Notes: generated from the letters alone by a model not told the origin. A DNA stretch of 64,000 nt from Aureliella helgolandensis (GCF_007752135.1 NZ_CP036298.1:5828859-5892858), one strand, 5' to 3'. Positions 1-9,482 are shown, counted from the first letter of the stretch. Made by a program: numbers and translations.

Positions 1-1
1 C

Positions 2-304
2 ATCGTGTACGCGGTTGCGCCGATGGGACCGAACTCTATCTCTGTCAAAGAGAATAACACACAAATCTGGGGGAAGATTTCGCGGATTTGGCACGAAGAA
101 CACAATGGCGGAAACTTGATCAAGCGAGTGTTCTTCAAGACATCGCGCGTGATCCCAGAATTCCTTAAGTTGCTGCTGCCTGCCGGAGTACGCGTACGAA
201 TGCGTTACCAGAAACACATGAACTACCTAGGAGCGATAGCTCCAGAGGTTAGAAAGTCACTAAGCAACATTGCAGCTTTTTATGCTATCAAGACTGAGAA
301 ATAG
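2..304 (+). CDS. C-terminal end of an unrecognised protein (5' end outside window)
   Basis: The frame is open from the first bases, so this is the tail of a longer gene. About 100 residues are visible. They are basic in the middle (many Arg and Lys) and show no motif I can assign. The stop lies 6 bases before the start of the next gene, and both are followed by polysaccharide genes, so it is probably part of the same exopolysaccharide operon, perhaps a glycosyltransferase or a modifying enzyme. That role is inferred from context only. Confidence 0.6.
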   Translation: MVYAVAPMGPNSISVKENNTQIWGKISRIWHEEHNGGNLIKRVFFKTSRVIPEFLKLLLPAGVRVRMRYQKHMNYLGAIAPEVRKSLSNIAAFYAIKTEK

Positions 305-310
305 AGGGCA

Positions 311-1549
311 ATGAATTTCATACAATCATTGAAAAAGGCAGCCATGGATTCTCCGCTCGCCTTCACGGCGATGCGCAGTGCCCTTGGCGTTAGCAAGCTT
401 GCTCGACGGAAACTGAGCCGCAGAAGGCTGGTCGTTCGGGGGAACTATGTTGCCGCCATCCCCAACTACCGCCATATGTTCTGTGGCTATTACGATCATT
501 CCCCCTTCTGCCCCACTGATGAAAATCTCGTATTGGTAAATCTAACCAATGCCTCGATACTCAGCGCACCGACTCCTAAAATCCCGATTTGTGCTGCGGT
601 CATCAACGTCGATAAGGGAGTCATTGAAGAGCAATTGGGAATCACTCATGCTTGGAATTGGCAGCAAGGTTGCAGACCGATTTGGTTCAATCAAGCTTCA
701 TGGATTTACAATTACTTTGACAACGATCGGCGAACGTACGGAAGCGTTACTGGAACCCTAGGATCCAGTGAACGCAAGATGCTGTCCCTCCCAGTGCAAG
801 AAGTGAGTTCTCGAGGAAAGTTCTACTCGATCGACTACTCAGTTCTAGCAGACCTACGCCCGGACTATGGGTATTTCTGCCACTCAGCGTCAACTTCAGA
901 TCCTGGCGATGCAGGCCTAACGGAGTTTGATGAAACGGGGCACCATGAAGTCTGTCTTCTGAAAGTCAAGGATCTACAGGAGCAGACCGAACAACGACAT
1001 GCTGCCCGCATTTCAAAACCAAAAATCAATCATGTACTGAGCTCTCCGAACGGAAAGCAACTTATTTTCATGTTTCGATATTATGTTGGCTCACATCGAA
1101 CCACCGACGTCTTCCACTACTGCCTGGAGAGTTCTGAGTTTCGCCCTATCATCTTAGACCGTGGCGTAAGTCACTATTGTTGGATGAGCAACGAAGAACT
1201 TCTTTTTACAGGGCAGGGCGAAGAAGGTTTTGGATACTATCGATTTCATGTGGGAGAATCTAAGACTACTTGTTGCGAAGTAATGGTTGACGGTCATCCA
1301 GTCGCGCTAAATCAGCATTCAATCCTGTCGGACAGCTATGCTAATAGCCAGGGCATCCGACAGCTTTGGCAAGCCGACTTTGAACAGACGCCTTGGAAAC
1401 GCAACGTAATATGTGAGACGGTGGAACCCTGGTACCTATGGGGAGAACGCCGCTGTGACATGCATCCATCGATTTCTGCCTCAGGAAAACGATGGCAAGC
1501 CGACGTTGTTAGCCACGGGCGGCGCAAAGTGCTAATCGGACAATTTTAG
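311..1549 (+). CDS. Beta-propeller-like protein of the polysaccharide locus
   Basis: 412 residues, no signal peptide or clear membrane segment. The protein has spaced repeats ending in patterns typical of TolB/PD40-type propeller blades, such as a WNWQQG...W segment near residue 115 and HPSISASGKRW near the C-terminus (compare HPSWSPDGK in TolB-like blades). A GAGGG-like Shine-Dalgarno lies just before the ATG. Proteins of this shape occur in polysaccharide gene clusters, sometimes related to oligogalacturonide-lyase-type propellers, but no catalytic residues can be named here. It might bind or process a glycan. The family call is moderate; the function is unknown. Confidence 0.65.
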   Translation: MNFIQSLKKAAMDSPLAFTAMRSALGVSKLARRKLSRRRLVVRGNYVAAIPNYRHMFCGYYDHSPFCPTDENLVLVNLTNASILSAPTPKIPICAAVINVDKGVIEEQLGITHAWNWQQGCRPIWFNQASWIYNYFDNDRRTYGSVTGTLGSSERKMLSLPVQEVSSRGKFYSIDYSVLADLRPDYGYFCHSASTSDPGDAGLTEFDETGHHEVCLLKVKDLQEQTEQRHAARISKPKINHVLSSPNGKQLIFMFRYYVGSHRTTDVFHYCLESSEFRPIILDRGVSHYCWMSNEELLFTGQGEEGFGYYRFHVGESKTTCCEVMVDGHPVALNQHSILSDSYANSQGIRQLWQADFEQTPWKRNVICETVEPWYLWGERRCDMHPSISASGKRWQADVVSHGRRKVLIGQF

Positions 1550-1861
1550 CTAGTAGATAGGTAGAAGGGCTGGACGCACGCGAACCAGTTCAGCAAGCAA
1601 TGCTAGAAGTCCATTTCAATAAAATAAGTGAATTTGAAGACTTGGCGATACAGAGCCCCTCTTCGACCTCCAATCGACGTCCAACCACGTGTTCCTGCTA
1701 TCTTACGCAACCTCTTGAATCAGCTTCAATCGTAGCAAGTATCACAGAAATATTGTGTCTCCAGCAGTTCGACACCTTCGACACCTTCGACACCTTCGAC
1801 GGCTCCAGCGAACCTCACGCGCCTGAACACGATCTGCAGTATTCCCTTCAAGTATACAATT
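1550..1861 (+). other. Non-coding gap before the polymerase gene
   Basis: About 310 bases without a convincing gene. The only structure seen is a short 9-bp tandem repeat near its 3' part. A 90-codon frame runs through the gap but is produced partly by that repeat and resembles no protein. Confidence 0.6.
1768..1800 (+). repeat. 9-bp tandem repeat (TTCGACACC), 3.7 copies
   Basis: Three exact copies of TTCGACACC and a partial fourth are head to tail. The unit is a multiple of three, so it appears as a Phe-Asp-Thr repeat in a shadow frame. It lies about 60 bases upstream of the polymerase start. Confidence 0.9.
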
Positions 1862-3136
1862 ATGCAAACTAGCACAACTTGGCCGACGACTCACATTGCA
1901 ACTCCGGCCAAGGTTGAAAAATACAGCTTTCCGCATGCAGCCACAGCATTCTTGCTGGGCTTCGGCGCGATTCTCTATATCCCCGTACTCGGAGATATCA
2001 AAGTTGTAGATCTATGCGCGATTCTTGCCTGGACGACTCGTGTCAGTTACCTGCGATTTGACAACCGAGCTTTTACCTGTCTAGTCACATGTTTCCTGCT
2101 GGTTTGCGCTGCTGGTTTCTACTCACACTTCGCAACGACTTCAATGAAACCCTACCTAGCCGCAATTGCTGCACTGGTCAGCGCCCATGTAGTGGTCTCC
2201 ATGCGGTCCTATGAGATTCGGTTGCTACTAGCCGGTCTTGCGATCAGTACGACTCTAGTCCTGCTTTGGACAGCCTTGTCCGGGTACCTTCCGATACCGA
2301 CTTTTGGACTCAATCTGCGATACTACTCGAGGTTTGGCGCTGCGTATACAGGCACAATGACAGACCCCAATCGGTTTTGTCTGGCATTGTTAATTACCCT
2401 TTCGTTGGTCGTCAGTCTTGCGATCACTCAAAAGAAGGCGTTCCTCTTTTGGATGTGGGCATTCTTTATTCTGGCAGGTGCTTATCTGACTCAATCCAGA
2501 GCGGGAATGGGCTTGGCGATCCTAATTGTCGCACTTGGTGGCGGGATCTTGCTGACCAAAAAGCAAATTACCCAAAAGGTAGGAATTATCGGAAAACTGA
2601 TTCCTGCTTTCGTCGTGGCCGCATTGGCAGTCTTGTCCGTTAGGACAATCATTCAAGTAACAGTAATTAGCGACAATTTCCGTTCCTCCCGGCTGGGCGA
2701 GAAGATTAGCGACAAAGGCACATCGCTTGAAAATGACCCAAGATGGCAAATGGCAATGCAAGGGATTTCCTCGTTCACCGAAAACCCCTTGGGGTTGGGA
2801 ATGGACGGGTACTTGAACCGCTACTACGAAACTTCGCACAACAGCTATATTGAACTAGCCGTAAACGGCGGAGGGCTGGCCATTGCTGTCTACCTCCTTT
2901 TCCTGTGGACAACTGGTGGTAAAGTTCTCAACTCACTCAACCGCAGCCGCCAAAAGCTGCCGGGGCTCTGGTACGGATACTTTGGATTTCTGTGTTTTGT
3001 TGCCATCGCATTATTCCAATTTACAATGCAGATACACTACCTCTCCTTTGCCTATATCATTCTTGGATTGTTGGCCAATCCGCTGCTGCATTTGGAATCA
3101 AGATGCACCAAGCGGGTCTTGCCGTCAATTCAGTAG
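1862..3136 (+). CDS. O-antigen ligase / Wzy-type polysaccharide polymerase
   Basis: 424 residues, strongly hydrophobic, with about ten to twelve predicted membrane segments spread from residue 25 to the C-terminus. A large polar loop lies roughly between residues 275 and 325 and contains the ENPLGLGMDGYLNRYYETSH stretch. A Gly-rich turn followed by His-Asn-Ser-Tyr-Ile-Glu is typical of the Wzy_C/O-antigen ligase family. The likely role is polymerising or ligating lipid-linked repeat units at the outer face of the inner membrane. The start has no clear Shine-Dalgarno; the ATG was chosen because the membrane domain begins soon after it. Neighbouring glycosyltransferases support the call. Confidence 0.85.
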   Translation: MQTSTTWPTTHIATPAKVEKYSFPHAATAFLLGFGAILYIPVLGDIKVVDLCAILAWTTRVSYLRFDNRAFTCLVTCFLLVCAAGFYSHFATTSMKPYLAAIAALVSAHVVVSMRSYEIRLLLAGLAISTTLVLLWTALSGYLPIPTFGLNLRYYSRFGAAYTGTMTDPNRFCLALLITLSLVVSLAITQKKAFLFWMWAFFILAGAYLTQSRAGMGLAILIVALGGGILLTKKQITQKVGIIGKLIPAFVVAALAVLSVRTIIQVTVISDNFRSSRLGEKISDKGTSLENDPRWQMAMQGISSFTENPLGLGMDGYLNRYYETSHNSYIELAVNGGGLAIAVYLLFLWTTGGKVLNSLNRSRQKLPGLWYGYFGFLCFVAIALFQFTMQIHYLSFAYIILGLLANPLLHLESRCTKRVLPSIQ

Positions 3137-3281
3137 TTGCCAACATTCAATGGCGAGCCGCCCTCGGTAAGAGCATACGGTTCTCTAGCCGTGTCAGCAG
3201 ACGCGTGGGCTTGGTTTTGATTCGTATTCCTTCCTCAGGTTGTCCCACACACACCCTACTCTGATTCAATTGCAGATTTGA

Positions 3282-4442
3282 ATGGTTCGAAAACGGTTAG
3301 TGATTGTAACCACCGTCCCTGAGACTCTTGAGACGATCCTACGTGGACAACCACGCTTTTTGACGTCTCATTTTGAAGTGTCCGTAGTCACGTCTGACAC
3401 CAAGGCTGCCCAAAGAATCTCTGCGGACGAAAATGTGCCAGTCCAAACTGTCGAAATGGAACGGCAGATAAGCATTTTTCGCGACATGCGATCTGTCGCA
3501 TCAATGATTTTCACCCTCAGGAAGCTCAAGCCCGACATCGTGCATTCCTACACTCCCAAAGCCGGCTTGGTGACCATGCTGGCCGCTTGGGTCACTCGCG
3601 TCCCTACCCGTATCCATACGTTTACGGGACTCGTTTTCCCAACATCGACCGGTTTTAAACGGCAGCTGATGCTGTGGGCAGATCGAGTGATTGCGCGGTG
3701 CGCGACTTGCGTCGTCCCCGAAGGAGAGGGAGTGCGAAACGACTTGATCAAGTACGGTGTCACGTCCAATCCAGCTGCAGTTATTGGGCATGGAAATATT
3801 GCTGGAGTAGATACAGCGTACTTCCAGCCAACTGTCGAGGCAGAAAGCACTCCGCTCCCGCAGGCAATTCAGGAAGCTAAACGCAATGGCTCTTTCTTTT
3901 TTGGTTTTGTGGGCCGTTTGAATCGTGACAAGGGCCTCGCAGAGCTGACGGGGGCCTTTTCGAGACTGCCCGACAACTGTCACTTGCTAGTGGTCGGCGC
4001 TCTGGACGGCACAGCCCCAGCAGACGCAGAAACGATGGCGTCCTTGAAACAAAATCCACGTGTCCACCTCGTCGGATTTCAGAAGGACATACGCCCGTTC
4101 CTGAATGCCGCTGACGTCGTGGTCCTCCCCAGCTATCGAGAAGGGTTTCCGAACGTGCTGTTGCAAGCGGGGGCGATGGCGAAACCTGTCATCGCAACCA
4201 ACATCAATGGATGCAACGAAATTGTGGAGGAAGGGAAGAACGGATGGCTGGTTGAGCCCCGCGATACCGAATCCCTCTTTCTCGCTATGCAGGCTGCGTC
4301 CACGACCCCTTCGCTCGATATTCAACGACTGGGTTCACAAGCACGCGCACGAATTCAAGAACGATTTGAACGCAGTGGATACTGGCAAGCCTTGCTGAAA
4401 TTCTACGAATCGAGAACGGCTCTCCAAGAAGGCGCCCCATGA
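3282..4442 (+). CDS. Glycosyltransferase family 4 (GT-B fold)
   Basis: 386 residues. The N-terminal half has a Rossmann-like start (VIVTTVPETL) and the KPDIVHSYTPKAG segment common in GT4 enzymes acting on lipid-linked or undecaprenyl-linked sugars. The C-terminal half has FVGRLNRDKG, the nucleotide-sugar region, and the REGFPNVLLQAGAM segment. The usual E-x7-E pair reads E287-x7-Q295 here, so the second Glu is Gln. It likely adds a sugar to the growing repeat unit in the cytoplasm. Its stop overlaps the start of the carrier-protein gene by four bases, so the two are translationally coupled. Confidence 0.9.
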   Translation: MVRKRLVIVTTVPETLETILRGQPRFLTSHFEVSVVTSDTKAAQRISADENVPVQTVEMERQISIFRDMRSVASMIFTLRKLKPDIVHSYTPKAGLVTMLAAWVTRVPTRIHTFTGLVFPTSTGFKRQLMLWADRVIARCATCVVPEGEGVRNDLIKYGVTSNPAAVIGHGNIAGVDTAYFQPTVEAESTPLPQAIQEAKRNGSFFFGFVGRLNRDKGLAELTGAFSRLPDNCHLLVVGALDGTAPADAETMASLKQNPRVHLVGFQKDIRPFLNAADVVVLPSYREGFPNVLLQAGAMAKPVIATNINGCNEIVEEGKNGWLVEPRDTESLFLAMQAASTTPSLDIQRLGSQARARIQERFERSGYWQALLKFYESRTALQEGAP

Positions 4443-4660
4443 ACGTGTTGATTGAAATATTAAACGAGATTTTGGATGATGCGGGCCGGGAGACGGTGAG
4501 CGTGCTGTCGCCGAATTTGCGGCTGAAGGAGGATCTTGGCATGGATTCTCTAGAAATGGCCGTGCTGACGGTTAAGCTCGAAGCCATGACTGGCGTAGAC
4601 GTCTTTGCAAACGGTGTGGTGCGGACCATTGGCGAAATTCAAGAGCAATTAAGTGCATAA
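4439..4660 (+). CDS. Acyl carrier protein
   Basis: 73 residues, acidic, of normal ACP length. The phosphopantetheine attachment motif is visible as LGMDSLEMAV with Ser37 as the site. It overlaps the glycosyltransferase upstream by four bases and the acyl ligase downstream by eight. It is therefore a dedicated carrier, not the housekeeping fatty-acid ACP, whose gene would sit with fab genes. It presumably holds an acyl group activated by the next gene product and reduced or transferred by the following ones. Confidence 0.93.
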   Translation: MNVLIEILNEILDDAGRETVSVLSPNLRLKEDLGMDSLEMAVLTVKLEAMTGVDVFANGVVRTIGEIQEQLSA

Positions 4661-5993
4661 CCGATTGTTCTACTGCGACTTGTCACAACCTCAAAGAGTC
4701 TCCTACTCGGAGCTCCTGGGAGAGGTCTTGACGCTCCCAGCAATTCCTCGTTGGATTCAGTCAGGCAACTTCTACGAGTTGTTCACGCTACTGGTGGCTG
4801 CCATTGATCGCGATGCCTCGCTAATCCTCGTTAATGAAGCTCTGCCTCAAGAAACCATCTCCAATTTCGTCGGCGACCTTGGCGATAGCCCTGCATCCGA
4901 CGCTTCCTCGCAAGCCCTCAACAAAAGCACGACGGCTCACACCGAGACGGGGCAAGAGCGGCAGTGTCGCTTGCTGGTCGAGCTCTCAATGGCGAACGAG
5001 TCGGACTCTCCCTGGTCAAACGCTGTTCAAAGCTGGCTGCACAACTCCAAGGCGAGAATTGGAATTTTGACTTCTGGCTCGGGGGGACGCCCCAAACTGG
5101 TCGAACATACGCCAGCCAGCTTGGCACGCGGCGTGCGAACTGGCCCCAACTATGCGAACCACGTCTGGGGACTCGCCTACCATCCAACTCATTTCGCTGG
5201 ATTGCAAGTCTTCTTCCAAGCCTTCTGCAACCAAAATGCGATGATTCGCCTGTTCGGACTGGATGCCCCCACCATGCATGCCTCCATCGAGCAAGAAGCA
5301 ATCACTCACATCAGTGCAACTCCCACGTTCTTCAAGCAGTTGTGCGTCCCCGAAGCGATTTTCCCACAGGTTACCCAGATCACGAGCGGGGGCGAATTGG
5401 CACCATCCAATCTTGCATCCATCCTCCAACAAGCGTTTCCCAGCGCCAGCCGGCTAAACGTCTACGCCTCAACCGAAGCAGGCAGCCTACTGGCCAGCGA
5501 AGGGGATCTATTTCGCGTCCCGTCTCGTCTGACAGACCAAATTAAGGTGATCGATGGGCAACTGGCGATCCACCGATCCCTATTGGCCACTTCAGTGCAA
5601 GAGCGGTGCGATGACGAATTCTACCTCACGGGAGATGAAGTCGAAGTCATAGATTCCCAGGGAACCGACGACGAACGATTGGCGTTCCGGATCACTTCGC
5701 GACGCAGCGACATGATTAATGTAGGTGGTTACAAAGTCAATCCGGTGGATGTCGAGGCGGCACTCCTGCGTATCGGAGGAATTGAAGACGCCCGTGTTTA
5801 TGGACGTGAGAACTCGGTAACGGGCAACATCGTCTGCTGCGACATCGTCCTATCCGCCGGGGCAAGCCTGAACAGCAAGAGGATACGGCAAGCCCTGAGT
5901 GGAAGCTTGCTCGACTATCAGCTTCCACGCATCATCCAGTTTGTGCATCAGCTCCCCACCACAGCAACAGGAAAAAGGGATCGGAGAGTATGA
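4653..5993 (+). CDS. ANL-superfamily acyl/aryl-adenylating ligase
   Basis: 446 residues, shorter than the usual 500-550. Core motifs are in order: A3 phosphate-binding loop ILTSGSGGRPK (about residues 138-148, a variant of TSGTTGxPK), YASTEAG (A5), YLTGDEVEV (A7), DMINVGGYKVNPVDVEAAL (A8), and a C-terminal TATGKRDRR carrying the A10 lysine. This enzyme activates a carboxylic acid as an adenylate and loads it on a thiol, most likely the adjacent ACP. The start is GTG inside the end of the ACP gene. The substrate cannot be read from the sequence. Confidence 0.9.
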   Translation: MHNRLFYCDLSQPQRVSYSELLGEVLTLPAIPRWIQSGNFYELFTLLVAAIDRDASLILVNEALPQETISNFVGDLGDSPASDASSQALNKSTTAHTETGQERQCRLLVELSMANESDSPWSNAVQSWLHNSKARIGILTSGSGGRPKLVEHTPASLARGVRTGPNYANHVWGLAYHPTHFAGLQVFFQAFCNQNAMIRLFGLDAPTMHASIEQEAITHISATPTFFKQLCVPEAIFPQVTQITSGGELAPSNLASILQQAFPSASRLNVYASTEAGSLLASEGDLFRVPSRLTDQIKVIDGQLAIHRSLLATSVQERCDDEFYLTGDEVEVIDSQGTDDERLAFRITSRRSDMINVGGYKVNPVDVEAALLRIGGIEDARVYGRENSVTGNIVCCDIVLSAGASLNSKRIRQALSGSLLDYQLPRIIQFVHQLPTTATGKRDRRV

Positions 5994-6712
5994 ACATCTT
6001 GCTCACAGGTGGTTCACGTGGACTTGGGCTGGTCGTCGCCCAACGTTTGCTGGCACATGGCGATCACGTGTTGATTGTCAACCGTGAGCCGACTGACGAA
6101 CTCGCTGTTTTGCAACAGCAATACCCTAGCCAAACGACCTTTATTGCCTGCGATCTCTCCCACACAGATTCCATCAAGAAGTCGGTCTTCGACGATGCCA
6201 TCGGGCATGAGACTCCGCTGCATGGATTTATTAATAATGCAGCAACCGCGTATGATGATTTAATTACCAACTTGAACATGGAGGCTACCGAACAGTTGTT
6301 CCGCACCAACGTGTTCGCCCCGATGCTGTTAATTAAGTATGTGATCCGCAACATGTTGCTCCACAACATCTCGGGCTCCCTCGTTCACGTTTCCTCAATC
6401 AGTGCTCACACGGGCTACAAGGGATTGGCCATGTACGCGTCGACCAAAGGATCCATCGAGGCATTTTCCCGGACCACCGCTCGGGAGTGGGGGAGCAAGG
6501 GGATTCGATCAAATTGTGTGGTAGCAGGGTTTATGGAGACGACGATGTCCGCCACGCTATCCAAGGAACAACGCGATCGCATTTATCAGCGGACCGCCCT
6601 TAAACAGCCGACCTCCCTCGAGTCTGTCGCCGACTCCATCCTCTTTCTACTTTCTGCGGGCAGTCGCTCCATCACGGGACAAAATATATTCGTAGATTCA
6701 GGGACGATTTAA
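5990..6712 (+). CDS. SDR-family oxidoreductase, FabG-like ketoreductase
   Basis: 240 residues with the classical short-chain dehydrogenase pattern: cofactor motif TGGSRGLG (residues 6-13), NNA at 82-84, the active-site Ser136, Tyr149 and Lys153 in YASTKGS, and the C-terminal GQNIFVDSG. This is typical of 3-oxoacyl-ACP reductases. Placed after an ACP and an acyl ligase, it could reduce an ACP-bound 3-ketoacyl group to a hydroxyacyl group, though it could also act on a sugar. It overlaps its neighbours by 4 bases and 1 base. Confidence 0.92.
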   Translation: MNILLTGGSRGLGLVVAQRLLAHGDHVLIVNREPTDELAVLQQQYPSQTTFIACDLSHTDSIKKSVFDDAIGHETPLHGFINNAATAYDDLITNLNMEATEQLFRTNVFAPMLLIKYVIRNMLLHNISGSLVHVSSISAHTGYKGLAMYASTKGSIEAFSRTTAREWGSKGIRSNCVVAGFMETTMSATLSKEQRDRIYQRTALKQPTSLESVADSILFLLSAGSRSITGQNIFVDSGTI

Positions 6713-7332
6713 TGACGCTGCCCATTCTGATCGTATTCGGCGACAAGACGGCCAACGAAGTCCTAGAAACAGCGCAATTGGCAAGCGGCAAATGCTTTAG
6801 CCGCATTGAAAAAGTTTACTTTGAGCCCCAATCCTTCTCGTCGGAGATCCTACCCGCGCTGCAAGCCAGCGATGGTGAGATCTATTACACGATTGGCGTC
6901 GCTAACGTTGCAGTAAAACAAGCGATTCGCGATCGCTGTGCGGCACTCGACTGGAAGCCTTTTTCGGTGGTTCACCCTACCGCCGTGGTTGCCCCCTCCG
7001 CACGACTCGGCCAAGGAGCATTTATCGGTCCCCTCGCAGTTATATCGAGCAATGCGATGATCGGAGACCATTCGATTATCCACATCCATGCTTCTGTCGG
7101 GCATGATGTCGTAATCGGAGAGTTTTGTGCGGTACTGCCAGGTGCAAGGATCAGCGGTCTGGCGCAGCTCGAGGATCGCGTCTTGATTGGGAGCAACGCG
7201 TTTGTAGCAGCTGGAGTTCGCCTGCAACACGATTCGCAAGTGGATGCGTTAACCTACGTTCGCCAGGAACTGGCGGCAGGCCATATCGCCTCGGTGCGTA
7301 GCAAACGCCCCGTTAAACGGCCAGGATTTTAG
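6712..7332 (+). CDS. NeuD/PglD-type sugar O/N-acyltransferase (left-handed beta-helix)
   Basis: 206 residues. A short N-terminal domain starting ILIVFGDKT is followed by hexapeptide repeats (VVAPSARLGQGAFIGPL, MIGDHSIIH) of the left-handed beta-helix fold. The catalytic His of PglD-like enzymes matches His131 in VGHDVVIGEF. Family members transfer an acetyl or other acyl group to the amine of a nucleotide-activated sugar. Sitting at the end of the ACP-ligase-reductase cassette, it is a good candidate to use the carrier-bound acyl group, an inference. Its ATG overlaps the stop of the reductase (TAATG). Confidence 0.88.
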   Translation: MTLPILIVFGDKTANEVLETAQLASGKCFSRIEKVYFEPQSFSSEILPALQASDGEIYYTIGVANVAVKQAIRDRCAALDWKPFSVVHPTAVVAPSARLGQGAFIGPLAVISSNAMIGDHSIIHIHASVGHDVVIGEFCAVLPGARISGLAQLEDRVLIGSNAFVAAGVRLQHDSQVDALTYVRQELAAGHIASVRSKRPVKRPGF

Positions 7333-7396
7333 ATACGAAGTTAGAGGTACACAGAGTTTTCAACGCACCAGTCGCTGGGGCACTCGACACTCCCCG

Positions 7397-7526
<130 letters not shown>

Positions 7527-7619
7527 AGAGCGGGGAGGGAGGCTCCTTGAACTTGAAGCAGCTTCTTGGAGAAATGCTGCTGGGTGGGAGGAAAGCAAAA
7601 CATCTTTTGAGGAAGTTGT

Positions 7620-8807
7620 ATGGAACCGATTGAACAGAAAATCTTGAATGCGATGGAACAGGCAATTGGGCCTGCAACCGAAATGGTGCTGCTCCACCGT
7701 CCTTACCTGCCGCCTTCCGCCTGGGAGTATGTCAAAGAGTGTTTGGACACGGGCTGGGTTTCATCCGCTGGTTCCTATGTCACTCGATTTGAAGAGGAGC
7801 TGGCTCAATTTACCGGTTGCCGCAGAGCGGTAGCTACTGTGAATGGAACGGCTGCTCTCGAGGTTTGTTTACGGCTGGCAGGGGTAGTGCCAGGCGATGA
7901 GGTGCTGTGCCCATCGTTGACGTTCGTCGCGACAGCCAATGCCATCTCGCACTGCGGTGCCGTGCCTCACTTCGTAGATGTATCTGCGGACAGACTTTCG
8001 ATTTGTCCCCAAGCACTGGAAGCTCGCTTGCAGGAAACCGTTTCAGCGGAAGCAACTGGGCCAGTCAACCGCCAGACAGGGCGGCGTATTGGGGCGGTAT
8101 GCCTCATGCACTGTTTCGGTCATCCGGGAGAAATCGATGCCATCGTCAAACTATGTGACGAGTACAAACTGCCACTCATTGAAGATGCCGCAGAATCGCT
8201 TGGGTCGTATTACCAGGGCAAACATACGGGCCGCTTTGGTAGGCTGTCCGCAATCAGCTTCAATGGCAACAAAATCCTAACGACCGGTGGTGGTGGCGCC
8301 ATCGTAACCGATGATGATGCCTTGGCCGACCGAGCCAAACACCTGACGACCACTGCCAAAGTTCCCCACCGCTGGGAGTTTCATCACGATGCAGTGGCCT
8401 GGAACTATCGCTTGCCGAATATCAACGCCGCGTTGGGGGTTGCGCAGTTGGAGATCTTGCCAAAGATATTGAACGCAAAACGCCAACTCGCCGAGCGTTA
8501 TGCAGCGGCGTTCGCTTCGCTGGAAGGTGTGGAGCATCTGTCCGAACCATCCGACAGTAGCAGCAACTTCTGGCTCAACGCACTCGTACTGTCTAGCGCC
8601 AACAGCTCCCGGCGTGATCAAGTGCTGGAGGTGTTAAACGGAGCAGGTTACCAATCGCGTCCGCTGTGGCAGCCGATGCATCACTTGCCCATGTATGCGG
8701 ACTGTCCACGAGGCGAACTGTTGACCACGGAAATGCTGAACCAGCGGGTCATCAATATTCCCAGTTCCGCCGATCTAGCGCCGAACTGGATGAGCACTGT
8801 GCAATGA
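7620..8807 (+). CDS. DegT/DnrJ/EryC1/StrS aminotransferase, LegC-like
   Basis: 395 residues, full length for the family. The N-terminal substrate region has GWVSSAGSYVTRFEEELA. The PLP-binding lysine is Lys218 in SFNGNKILTTGGGG, preceded by IEDAAESLGS, where Asp189 contacts the pyridine nitrogen. It transfers an amino group to a 4-keto (or 3-keto) nucleotide sugar made by a 4,6-dehydratase such as the one encoded two genes downstream. The pattern fits the LegC subgroup used for UDP-linked amino sugars. A GAGGAA Shine-Dalgarno six bases before the ATG supports the start. Confidence 0.9.
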   Translation: MEPIEQKILNAMEQAIGPATEMVLLHRPYLPPSAWEYVKECLDTGWVSSAGSYVTRFEEELAQFTGCRRAVATVNGTAALEVCLRLAGVVPGDEVLCPSLTFVATANAISHCGAVPHFVDVSADRLSICPQALEARLQETVSAEATGPVNRQTGRRIGAVCLMHCFGHPGEIDAIVKLCDEYKLPLIEDAAESLGSYYQGKHTGRFGRLSAISFNGNKILTTGGGGAIVTDDDALADRAKHLTTTAKVPHRWEFHHDAVAWNYRLPNINAALGVAQLEILPKILNAKRQLAERYAAAFASLEGVEHLSEPSDSSSNFWLNALVLSSANSSRRDQVLEVLNGAGYQSRPLWQPMHHLPMYADCPRGELLTTEMLNQRVINIPSSADLAPNWMSTVQ

Positions 8808-9466
8808 AGCTTCCTATCGCAATTGTCGGGTTTGGCGGACATGGGCGGGTTGTTGCCGCGGCCTTAGAAGCCTCCGGTCGGCAAATCTTGGCTGCTACGA
8901 CGCTCACCCCCTCGGCCGTCGATAGTTCAGCAACGAAGATCCTACTCTTAACAGACGCCGAGCTGATCGAACGCTATGCTCCCGACCAAATTGAATTGAT
9001 TCTAGGAATCGGAGGGATTACCCCTACCTGTAGCGAAAGTAGCAAATGGAAAATCGTCCAGGATTTCCAGCAGCGCGGATTTCGATTCACAGGCTTTCGC
9101 CATCCAGCTGCCTGGGTCGCTCCAAGTGCTATAGTTTCACCAACGGCACAGATCCATGCCGGTGCAATCGTTCAGCCTGGCGCTGTTGTGCGGAATTTTG
9201 CAATTGTGAATACCCTGGTTGGCGTCGATCACGATTGTGTGATCGGCGAGCATTGCCATTTGGGCCCTGGCACATCACTATCGGGAGATGTCCGCGTCGG
9301 TGACGGAAGTCATTTAGGGACAGGCTGCAATGTCATCCAGGGAATCGAGCTGGGTGTTGGTTGTTTTGTGGCGGCCGGAGCGACCGTTGTTCGCGATGTA
9401 GCGGCCGGAGAATACGTACGTGGCGTGCCGGCGAAAACTTTCGTCCCACGCGTTGTGACAGGTTAG
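8804..9466 (+). CDS. Second NeuD/PglD-type acyltransferase
   Basis: 220 residues, starting at an ATG that overlaps the aminotransferase stop (ATGA); a longer in-frame extension upstream is not used. The N-terminal domain has the Rossmann-like IVGFGGHGR segment that binds the UDP-sugar amine. The beta-helix domain contains the general base His143 in VDHDCVIGEH and the terminal VRGVPAK motif. It probably acetylates the amino sugar made by the aminotransferase. The two NeuD-like proteins in the locus are only distantly similar; this one has the more canonical N-terminal domain. Confidence 0.9.
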   Translation: MKLPIAIVGFGGHGRVVAAALEASGRQILAATTLTPSAVDSSATKILLLTDAELIERYAPDQIELILGIGGITPTCSESSKWKIVQDFQQRGFRFTGFRHPAAWVAPSAIVSPTAQIHAGAIVQPGAVVRNFAIVNTLVGVDHDCVIGEHCHLGPGTSLSGDVRVGDGSHLGTGCNVIQGIELGVGCFVAAGATVVRDVAAGEYVRGVPAKTFVPRVVTG

Positions 9467-9482
9467 AAACTACGGAATCAAG

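Noticed and set aside
1600-1872. 90-codon frame before the polymerase gene
   Set aside because: Contains the Phe-Asp-Thr product of a 9-bp repeat and otherwise looks random; no Shine-Dalgarno.
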